From Alphaproteobacteria bacterium (GTDB lineage Bacteria; Pseudomonadota; Alphaproteobacteria; RS24): a stretch of DNA of 5,356 nucleotides. Below are positions 1 through 4,435 of this stretch, piece after piece. Both the position numbers and the translations under genes were made by a program. How positions within the stretch are numbered: position 1 is the stretch's first letter; each line of letters begins with the position of its first letter. The stretch lies in the NCBI GenBank assembly GCA_028816945.1, contig JAPPQG010000203.1, forward strand, positions 1-5,356, read 5' to 3'. The notes under the pieces were generated by a model. That model did not search any database and was not told where the DNA came from. It worked only from the letters and a program-made list of their open reading frames with translations.

Positions 1-95
1 CAGGCGATGACAGGCTAGCAGGTGATGACAGGCTTGCCGATGATGACATGCCAACAGATGATGACATGCCCGAATCAACAGGTGACAAATTGTGA
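1..95 (+). CDS. 3' end of an unidentified upstream gene (partial)
   Basis: Only about 30 codons are visible. The frame whose codons begin at position 3 is open to a TGA at 93-95, while the other two forward frames stop by position 18, so this is the only forward frame that can carry a gene into hprK. The tail is hydrophilic and aspartate-rich and consists of a six-residue degenerate repeat (units from DDRLAG to DDMPES), then a short end finishing in DKL. The stop overlaps the hprK GTG in the four bases GTGA, a common arrangement for translational coupling. In many alphaproteobacteria the gene before hprK is the ChvG/ExoS-type sensor histidine kinase, so that is the likeliest identity. This is inference from neighbours only: no kinase motif lies inside the window, and the repeat looks like an unstructured extension. 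Confidence 0.55.
   Translation, partial: GDDRLAGDDRLADDDMPTDDDMPESTGDKL
6..77 (+). repeat. 18-nt degenerate tandem repeat, four copies
   Basis: Four consecutive 18-base units start at 6, 24, 42 and 60. Each begins GATGACAGG or GATGACATG and then diverges. The first pair are closest to each other, as are the last pair, which suggests stepwise duplication. The period is six codons, so the upstream reading frame is kept and a hexapeptide repeat results. Confidence 0.8.
80..85 (+). promoter_or_regulatory. Shine-Dalgarno AGGTGA for hprK GTG at 92
   Basis: AGGTGA lies six bases before the GTG at 92, inside the end of the upstream gene. It supports the GTGA-overlap start of hprK. Confidence 0.55.
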
Positions 96-153
96 AAAAT
101 GCAAAAAAAGACACAGGACGAATTGTGAAAAACACAGAAAAAGAGACAGGCAA
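88..153 (+). repeat. 33-nt tandem duplication across the hprK start junction
   Basis: Copy 1 is 88-120 and copy 2 is 121-153, with 26 of 33 positions identical by eye. Both begin with the same 12 bases, AATTGTGAAAAA. The period is 11 codons, so copy 2 is in frame with hprK and gives two related peptide units beginning VKN. Each copy carries a GTG followed by A, and each is preceded by a purine-rich AGG motif, so the apparatus for starting hprK exists twice. Confidence 0.8.
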
Positions 154-679
154 AAGCAAAGCGGACACAATATGCCTACACGCGACATGTCTTGTGATTG
201 ATGATATTGGTGTTTTATTGCGCGGGGCGTCGGGGTGCGGGAAATCAGACCTTGCCTTGCGGGTGATAAAAACGGATATAGGCCGTTTGGTTGCTGACGA
301 CCAAGTCGTCCTCACGGCACAGAAAAATGTTTTAATCGCCCGCCCGCCGCCCCGCTTGGCAGGCCTTATTGAAGTGCGCGGGCTAGGCTTATTACCTATC
401 GCTTATGAGCCGTCTTGCCCGATTAAACTGCTTGTCAATCTTGTCGCTGTAAATGACAAGGTGGCTGGCAAAATGGCTGATGGGGAGGCTGACAAAATAG
501 CTGACGGGGCGGCCGCTATACCGCCTCTTGCGCCCCCCGTTTTTGAGCGGATTTTGGATATTGCTGTGCCAACTATTCAATTATGCGCTTATGAGCCGTC
601 GGCACCACAGAAACTTGCTATCGCGGCAAAACATATTGGTTTATACGGTTTTCCACAAGAAAATGGACGGCTTGGGTGA
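92..679 (+). CDS. hprK: HPr kinase/phosphorylase, short alphaproteobacterial form
   Basis: Cytoplasmic enzyme that phosphorylates HPr on a regulatory serine using ATP and can reverse this with phosphate; this is family knowledge. The 195-residue product is the short catalytic-domain-only type, lacking the N-terminal domain of Firmicute HprK. Visible motifs are a Walker A loop GASGCGKS (45-52), VADDQ (67-71) and the HprK signature EVRGLG (94-99). The domain core begins near residue 26 (DTICLHA), so about 25 lysine-rich residues precede it, coming from the 33-nt duplication. GTG 92 overlaps the upstream stop and has AGGTGA at six bases; GTG 125 in the second copy is a credible alternative. Residues 124-139 are an eight-residue duplication in a loop. 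The likely substrate, HPr with Ser46, is encoded two genes downstream. RapZ, often found next, is absent here. Confidence 0.93.
   Translation: MKNAKKDTGRIVKNTEKETGKSKADTICLHATCLVIDDIGVLLRGASGCGKSDLALRVIKTDIGRLVADDQVVLTAQKNVLIARPPPRLAGLIEVRGLGLLPIAYEPSCPIKLLVNLVAVNDKVAGKMADGEADKIADGAAAIPPLAPPVFERILDIAVPTIQLCAYEPSAPQKLAIAAKHIGLYGFPQENGRLG
115..118 (+). promoter_or_regulatory. Alternative Shine-Dalgarno AGGA for hprK GTG at 125
   Basis: AGGA ends six bases before the in-frame GTG at 125, matching the spacing of the first site. It arose in the same duplication and makes a second initiation site possible. Confidence 0.4.
461..508 (+). repeat. 24-nt in-frame tandem duplication inside hprK
   Basis: Units 461-484 and 485-508 agree at 20 of 24 positions. 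They encode VAGKMADG and EADKIADG. The pair lies after the HprK signature, between the strand-like segment LLVNLVAV and the motif PPVFERILD, where related short HprK proteins have a brief loop as far as I recall. Confidence 0.8.
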
Positions 680-712
680 AAGAAGCTTGCCGATTATTTA
701 TGAACAGGGCAT

Positions 713-762
713 GGTAGGAAAGCATTATAAGAAAGCGGGGTAGGAAAATTATAGAAAAATTG
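713..762 (+). repeat. Degenerate 26-nt repeat in the hprK-EIIA gap
   Basis: GGTAGGAAAGCATTATAAG at 713 is followed at 739 by GGTAGGAAAATTATAGAAAA, the same text with small deletions. The remainder of 680-835 holds the 24-nt repeat listed next. I see no hairpin terminator or convincing promoter here, so transcription probably reads through from hprK into the EIIA gene. Confidence 0.45.
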
Positions 763-772
763 TTGAGACATG

Positions 773-816
773 AATTTGTAACAATAATAGAGCAAAAATT
801 TGTAACAATAATAGAG
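773..816 (+). repeat. 24-nt period tandem repeat before the EIIA gene
   Basis: AATTTGTAACAATAATAGAG occurs perfectly at 773-792 and again at 797-816. A third, partial copy continues into the gene start: ATAATGGAGCAAAAT at 821-835 matches ATAATAGAGCAAAAAT of the first unit, with the AGAG changed to GGAG, which is the ribosome-binding sequence used by the EIIA gene. Confidence 0.85.
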
Positions 817-825
817 TGAAATAAT

Positions 826-829
826 GGAG
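826..829 (+). promoter_or_regulatory. Shine-Dalgarno GGAG that decides the EIIA start
   Basis: GGAG lies six bases before ATG 836. The upstream ATG at 824 overlaps this site and has only GAGTGA before it. The spacing, together with the family's usual N-terminus MIGLVIVTHG, favours 836. Confidence 0.7.
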
Positions 830-835
830 CAAAAT

Positions 836-1243
836 ATGATTGGTTTGGTTATTGTAACACATGGGGGGTTGGCGAGTGAGTTTAAGTCTGCTTTGGAACA
901 TGTGGTAGGCGTGCAGAAAAATATCGCGGTCATTTGTATTGATTCCGATGATGATATGGAACAAAGGCGCGCCGATATCGCGCAGGCCGCGCAGGAAACC
1001 GATAATGGAGAAGGTGTTATTTTATTGACAGATATGTTTGGCGGCACACCTTCTAATTTAGCCATTTCATTACTCGATCAAGGCCATATAGAAGTTATTG
1101 CGGGCGTCAATCTGCCTATGCTTATTAAACTTGCGGGTGTGCGTGATAAAATGTCTTTAGAAGAATCTGTTGCCGCGGCACAAGAGGCTGCCCGCAAATA
1201 TATTTCTGTTGCAAGCCAAGTCTTAAATCAAAAAAAGGAATAA
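836..1243 (+). CDS. manX: PTS EIIA component, mannose (ManX) type, of the regulatory PTS
   Basis: Small cytoplasmic phosphocarrier that accepts phosphate from HPr on a histidine. With the start at 836 it is 135 residues, a usual length for single-domain EIIA-Man proteins. The N-terminus MIGLVIVTHG places the active histidine at residue 9; the other hallmark, TDMFGGTPSN, is at 65-74, and GVNLPML follows at 90-96. The C-terminal part is a helical region rich in Ala and Glu ending NQKKE. A start at 824 would add MEQN only and overlaps the better ribosome site. The gene is two bases from the HPr gene, so the two are almost certainly cotranscribed. No EIIB or EIIC sugar permease is nearby, so the role is signalling rather than sugar uptake. 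The symbol is by analogy with rhizobial homologues. Confidence 0.92.
   Translation: MIGLVIVTHGGLASEFKSALEHVVGVQKNIAVICIDSDDDMEQRRADIAQAAQETDNGEGVILLTDMFGGTPSNLAISLLDQGHIEVIAGVNLPMLIKLAGVRDKMSLEESVAAAQEAARKYISVASQVLNQKKE
1235..1240 (+). promoter_or_regulatory. Shine-Dalgarno AAGGAA supporting the TTG start of HPr
   Basis: AAGGAA lies in the last codons of the EIIA gene, five bases before TTG 1246. It is the strongest ribosome site in the window and justifies the non-ATG start. Confidence 0.75.
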
Positions 1244-1245
1244 TT

Positions 1246-1512
1246 TTGCCCTCCAAACGCCTTACAATCACCAATCGGCGGGGTCTGCATGCGCGTGCCT
1301 CAGCCCAATTTGTCACTTGTGCGCGCCAATTTGACGCTGATATTCAGGTTCATTATCAAGGCCATAATGTCCCTGCGACTTCTATTATGGGATTGATGAT
1401 GCTAACAGTGGCGGTAGGGTGCGAAATTACTGTCACAGCGCAAGGCACACAGGCCAAACAAGCCCTCACCGCACTTGCAAAATTGGTTAAAGAGCGTTTT
1501 GGTGAGGATTAA
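1246..1512 (+). CDS. ptsH: HPr phosphocarrier protein
   Basis: Soluble phosphocarrier of 88 residues, full length for HPr. It takes phosphate from EI on His15 and passes it to EIIA. The active site is RRGLHARAS (11-19) with His15, and TSIMGLMML (45-53) places a serine at exactly residue 46, the site modified by HprK; a functional HprK-HPr pair is therefore likely. The start is TTG at 1246, two bases after the EIIA stop, supported by AAGGAA and by the domain beginning at once with KRLTITN. No downstream ATG would keep the first strand and His15. In alphaproteobacteria such HPr proteins mostly feed regulatory branches (EIIA-Man and EIIA-Ntr). EI is not in the window. The C-terminus ends in KERFGED. 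Confidence 0.94.
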   Translation: MPSKRLTITNRRGLHARASAQFVTCARQFDADIQVHYQGHNVPATSIMGLMMLTVAVGCEITVTAQGTQAKQALTALAKLVKERFGED

Positions 1513-1541
1513 CCATAGCAATATGACCCATAGGGCGTGCT

Positions 1542-1567
1542 ATATGGGTGTGTCATATGGGTGTGCC
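1542..1567 (+). repeat. 13-nt tandem repeat in the HPr-ahcY gap
   Basis: ATATGGGTGTGTC (1542-1554) is followed by ATATGGGTGTGCC (1555-1567), with a shorter echo, ATATGGGTTTTATGG, from about 1622. ACCCATA at 1526-1532 can pair with TATGGGT at 1543-1549 to form a seven-base-pair hairpin. No T-run follows, so it is not a standard terminator. The gap 1513-1649 shows no clear promoter and no recognisable riboswitch. Confidence 0.7.
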
Positions 1568-1649
1568 TTGTGGTTGCCCTACTTGCCAATCTTGCTGATG
1601 ACTGCTAAAAGGTGGCATTTCATATGGGTTTTATGGATTAAGAGATATT

Positions 1650-2951
1650 ATGGATAAAACGAATAAAGATTATAAAATTGCCGATATTGGACTTGCTGAT
1701 TGGGGGCGCAAGGAGATTGCGATTGCTGAGACTGAAATGCCGGGCCTTATGGCTTTGCGTGATGAATATGGCGATTCAAAACCCTTAAAGGGCGCGCGCA
1801 TTACGGGCTGTTTGCATATGACAATACAAACGGCTGTATTGATTGAGACGCTGATAATTTTAGGGGCGCAAATACGTTGGTCGTCTTGCAATATTTTTTC
1901 CACACAAGACCATGCAGCAGCCGCTATGGCGGCGGCAGGCGTGCCGATTTTTGCATGGAAAGGTGAGACAGAAGAAGATTATTGGTGGTGTATTGAGCAG
2001 ACAATTAACGGCCCCAATAATTGGCGACCAAATCTTTTGCTAGATGATGGCGGCGATTTAACAGCCATTATGCATGATAAATATGGGGCTTTGTTGGATG
2101 ATGTTTATGGTATTTCCGAAGAAACAACAACCGGCGTAGCACGGCTTTATGAAATGGAAAAGTCAGCCCGCCTGCAAACGCCGGCGATAAATGTTAATGA
2201 TAGTGTGACAAAGTCTAAATTTGATAATCTTTATGGTTGCCGTGAAAGCGTGGTAGATGGTGTCAAGCGGGCAACGGATGTTATGGTGGCCGGTAAAATT
2301 GCTATTGTATGCGGGTATGGGGATGTTGGCAAAGGGTCGGCAAAAAGCCTGCGCTCACAAGGCGCACGGGTTATTGTGACGGAAATTGACCCGATTTGCG
2401 CCCTGCAAGCCTCTATGGAAGGGTATGAAGTTGCGACTATGGAGCAGGTGGCTGCTTATGGGGATATTTTTATTACCGCAACAGGTAATAAGGATGTTAT
2501 CACAATAGAGCATATGCGCGTCATGAAAGACCGCGCTATTATTGGCAATATAGGTCATTTTGATAGTGAAATTCAAATAGCGGCTTTGCGTAATTATAAT
2601 TGGCATAATGTCAAACCGCAAGTTGATGAAGTCGAATTCCCAGACGGCAAAAGGCTTATTTTATTGGCCGAAGGGCGGTTGTTAAATCTAGGTTGTGCGA
2701 CAGGTCATCCAAGTTTTGTGATGAGTGCTTCTTTTACCAATCAAGTATTAGCGCAAATTGAATTATGGCAAAACCATGCCAATTATGAACGCCGCCGCGT
2801 TTATGTCTTGCCGAAACATTTAGATGAAAAAGTCGCCACTTTGCACCTTGATAAATTGGGCGCGCAATTAACAAAATTATCGCCCGCACAGGCCGAATAT
2901 ATCAATGTGCCGCAAAATGGCCCCTTTAAGCCCGACCATTATCGCTATTGA
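1650..2951 (+). CDS. ahcY: S-adenosyl-L-homocysteine hydrolase, short form
   Basis: NAD-dependent cytosolic enzyme that splits S-adenosylhomocysteine into adenosine and homocysteine, relieving product inhibition of methyltransferases. The 433 residues align end to end with the family. By comparison with the human enzyme, catalytic positions are His56, Asp132, Glu157, Lys188, Asp192 and Cys197. The NAD loop GYGDVGKG is at 222-229 with Glu245 following in VTEIDP. The C-terminus FKPDHYRY supplies Lys427 and Tyr431, which reach the neighbouring subunit's NAD site. Most alphaproteobacterial AhcY proteins carry about 30-40 extra residues between DDGGD and GISEETTTG; here only about 15 residues separate these motifs, as in the eukaryotic-type enzyme. 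ATG 1650 has AAGAG five bases upstream. It is probably read with the PTS genes or from an undetected promoter in the preceding gap. Confidence 0.97.
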   Translation: MDKTNKDYKIADIGLADWGRKEIAIAETEMPGLMALRDEYGDSKPLKGARITGCLHMTIQTAVLIETLIILGAQIRWSSCNIFSTQDHAAAAMAAAGVPIFAWKGETEEDYWWCIEQTINGPNNWRPNLLLDDGGDLTAIMHDKYGALLDDVYGISEETTTGVARLYEMEKSARLQTPAINVNDSVTKSKFDNLYGCRESVVDGVKRATDVMVAGKIAIVCGYGDVGKGSAKSLRSQGARVIVTEIDPICALQASMEGYEVATMEQVAAYGDIFITATGNKDVITIEHMRVMKDRAIIGNIGHFDSEIQIAALRNYNWHNVKPQVDEVEFPDGKRLILLAEGRLLNLGCATGHPSFVMSASFTNQVLAQIELWQNHANYERRRVYVLPKHLDEKVATLHLDKLGAQLTKLSPAQAEYINVPQNGPFKPDHYRY

Positions 2952-2975
2952 CCGAACTGCTTTTGACTAAAATTG

Positions 2976-4235
2976 CTATCGATAAGTGCGCACCCAATCT
3001 TTTGGTGCGCTCGTCTCATCGCCAAGTTGGGCGGGGTCAATTTGTATATTTTTTTCAGCCGCGACATGAATGAGTTTTTTAGCCGCCATAAATTCGGCAG
3101 GCCGATTAATTGCATCGGCTGCAATCAACTGTGTTTTGTTGAAATAAAATAGTGCAAAAGAGTTTGTGTTATCATCGCCACGCAAAATAATGCGGTCATA
3201 GTCAATGGCTAGACCCGCCATTTGCAGTTTAATATCATATTGGTCTGACCAAAACCATGGGATTTCTGCATAGGCTTTGGCTTCGCCCAAAATATGCGCG
3301 GCCGCTGTTTTTCCTTGTGCAATCGCATTTTGCACTGATTCTAACCGCAAACGCCTGCCCAAAAGCGCATTCGGGTGTTGGGTGCAATCCCCGCCTGCAT
3401 AAATATCCGTTATCGATGTGCGGGCAAATTCATCCACCACAATACCATTATCAATTTTTAATCCTGCTTTTTCAGCAAGTTCGACATTTGGCACAATGCC
3501 AATGCCAGCCACCACTAAATCGGCCGCTAATGTGCGGCCATTGGATAAGCGCAGTTCGCTTATTTTATTTTCATTTTCATTTTTGCCATTATTTTGCGTG
3601 GCAAATTCTGTCACCTGCATATTGGTTATTATTTGTACGCCTTTTTCATTATGTATGCGTTCGTAAAAATCGGCAATTTGTGGGCTTGCTACCCGTGCCA
3701 AAATCCGCTCTGCCGCTTCAATAATAATTGTATCAAGCCCCATTTGTTGGGCGACGGCGGCGGTTTCTAGGCCAATATAGCCACCGCCAATAATGACTAA
3801 TTTTTTGCCTGCTGTGAAATGGGGGCGTATGGCTTCAATATCAGCAATGGTGCGGATGTCAAATAGGTTTTGGTAGTCTGTGTCGGCTATTGGGAGTGTG
3901 CGTGGCCGTGAGCCAAGCGATAACATGAGCTGTGTGTAGGTGAGTTCTGTCCCGTCTGTTAATGTTACGATTTTAGCGGCGGGGTCAATTTTTTCTGCCC
4001 TTTGGCCTAGATAAAGGGCGATATTTTCCTTATCATAAAAAGCTTGCGGGCGAAAAAATAATTGCGCCTTTTCCATTTCCCCCGCTAGAAATTTCTTCGA
4101 TAAGGGCGGGCGTTGATAGGGCAGGGCAGGCTCATCGCCTATTAGGCTAATTGTGCCGTCAAAACCACCTTGTCGCAAACTAATGAGGGTTTGTGCGCCC
4201 GCCTGTCCTGCCCCGATAATCACAATATGTTGCAA
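2976..4235 (-). CDS. FAD-dependent NAD(P)H ferredoxin reductase (putidaredoxin/rhodocoxin reductase type)
   Basis: Probable flavoprotein passing electrons from NAD(P)H to a [2Fe-2S] ferredoxin or rubredoxin. The 419 residues have the family layout: FAD dinucleotide loop GAGQAG (8-13), PYQRPPLSK (39-47), NAD(P) loop GGGYIG (150-155), the second FAD contact YAGGDC (279-284), and a C-terminal domain with IPWFWSDQYDIKLQMAG (325-341). No CxxC pair is present near the FAD site, which excludes disulfide reductases such as thioredoxin reductase. The start is TTG at 4235-4233, with AAGAGG seven bases before it and the nucleotide fold beginning at residue 3. Residues 214-224 are an Asn/Glu/Lys low-complexity loop made by a hexanucleotide repeat. 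The gene faces ahcY, 24 bases from its stop. No ferredoxin, P450 or dioxygenase is visible, so the partner is unknown. Confidence 0.92.
   Translation of the reverse strand: MQHIVIIGAGQAGAQTLISLRQGGFDGTISLIGDEPALPYQRPPLSKKFLAGEMEKAQLFFRPQAFYDKENIALYLGQRAEKIDPAAKIVTLTDGTELTYTQLMLSLGSRPRTLPIADTDYQNLFDIRTIADIEAIRPHFTAGKKLVIIGGGYIGLETAAVAQQMGLDTIIIEAAERILARVASPQIADFYERIHNEKGVQIITNMQVTEFATQNNGKNENENKISELRLSNGRTLAADLVVAGIGIVPNVELAEKAGLKIDNGIVVDEFARTSITDIYAGGDCTQHPNALLGRRLRLESVQNAIAQGKTAAAHILGEAKAYAEIPWFWSDQYDIKLQMAGLAIDYDRIILRGDDNTNSFALFYFNKTQLIAADAINRPAEFMAAKKLIHVAAEKNIQIDPAQLGDETSAPKDWVRTYR
2988..3010. terminator. Possible hairpin at the convergent ahcY/reductase ends
   Basis: GCGCACC (2988-2994) and GGTGCGC (3004-3010) form a seven-base-pair GC-rich stem, extendable by two AT pairs past a bulged C. 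It lies inside the last codons of the reductase and 37 bases after the ahcY stop, so it could slow transcription from either side. Neither strand has a clear U-run after the stem, so intrinsic termination is uncertain. It is the only stem-loop candidate I see between the two genes. Confidence 0.3.
3567..3584 (-). repeat. Hexanucleotide repeat in the reductase gene
   Basis: On the + strand, ATTTTC, ATTTTC and ATTTTT follow in series. Read on the coding strand they give alternating Lys/Glu and Asn codons, residues 218-223, in the loop between VTEFATQ and ISELRLSNG. The frame is kept. Confidence 0.65.
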
Positions 4236-4242
4236 AGTCTAG

Positions 4243-4248
4243 CCTCTT
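4243..4248 (-). promoter_or_regulatory. Shine-Dalgarno AAGAGG for the reductase TTG start
   Basis: On the - strand AAGAGG precedes TTG 4235-4233 by seven bases. This supports TTG as the true start. Confidence 0.6.
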
Positions 4249-4260
4249 ATTTGCTTTCTC

Positions 4261-4347
4261 TTTATTATACCCTCCCTCTATTTTTACCCTCCCTGTTTTA
4301 ACGACCTCCCCCATTTTACTACCCGCCCTTTATTTTCCCCCTCCCTG
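4261..4347. repeat. Five-copy 17-18 nt degenerate repeat in the divergent promoter region
   Basis: Five units begin at 4261, 4279, 4296, 4313 and 4330. Each consists of a T/A-rich half followed by a C-rich half close to ACCCTCCCT; examples are TTTATTATACCCTCCCTC and TATTTTTACCCTCCCTG. The region is strikingly pyrimidine-rich on the + strand. The - strand G-runs at 4270-4293 (GGGAGGG, ten bases, GGGAGGG) fit a G-quadruplex pattern with loops of 1, 10 and 1, directly upstream of the TATAAT box. It lies between the divergent reductase and tsaE genes and could affect either. Confidence 0.65.
4264..4269 (-). promoter_or_regulatory. Candidate -10 box TATAAT for the reductase
   Basis: The - strand reads TATAAT, a perfect consensus -10, about 28 bases before the start codon. 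At the normal distance upstream the sequence is G-rich (GGAGGG) rather than a TTGACA-like -35, so activity may rely on an activator or on the repeat that abuts it. This is inferred from position and consensus only. Confidence 0.4.
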
Positions 4348-4354
4348 TTAATAA

Positions 4355-4419
4355 TTGGCAACATGATAAATAAAATTGCTTTATATTGCAAGTCTTGCCT
4401 TTTGCGGCGCACAGATAAT
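4355..4419 (+). promoter_or_regulatory. Weak promoter candidates for the tsaE fusion gene
   Basis: TTGGCA at 4355-4360 could serve as a -35, but the nearest TATA-like boxes (TTTATA 4380-4385, TATATT 4382-4387) are 19-21 bases away, longer than ideal. GATAAT at 4414-4419 is a better -10 at a suitable distance from ATG 4436 but lacks a matching -35. A promoter must lie between these divergent genes; I cannot say which of these it is. Confidence 0.2.
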
Positions 4420-4435
4420 TGGATATTGCTATATT

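Noticed and set aside
1..77. CRISPR-like array at the window start
   Set aside because: The units are contiguous and degenerate with no spacers, and they are in frame with a coding region.
680..772. Remnant of rapZ or another broken gene
   Set aside because: No recognisable RapZ motif in any frame; the text is AT-rich repeat DNA.
824..835. ATG 824 as the EIIA start
   Set aside because: It adds four residues not seen in the family and overlaps the GGAG that serves ATG 836.
694..1065. 123-codon - strand open frame opposite the EIIA gene
   Set aside because: It is the complement of a well-conserved gene and repeat DNA, with Cys/Ser-rich text and no recognisable domain.
1590..1625. SAM-II-like text GCTAAAAGG before ahcY
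   Set aside because: The short match resembles the 3' part of SAM-II, but no upstream stem with the required loop is present, and SAM-II is not expected in front of ahcY.
1513..1649. SAH riboswitch before ahcY
   Set aside because: The gap is not GC-rich and lacks the paired structure expected of that element; I could not fold anything beyond one short hairpin.
3257..3724. 155-codon + strand open frame inside the reductase
   Set aside because: It is antisense to a conserved enzyme; its Leu/His/Cys-rich sequence is what the reverse of such a gene gives.
4376..4435. TTG 4376 as an upstream start of the TsaE fusion
   Set aside because: The frame is open from there, but the added 20 residues do not resemble the start of TsaE and no ribosome site supports it.
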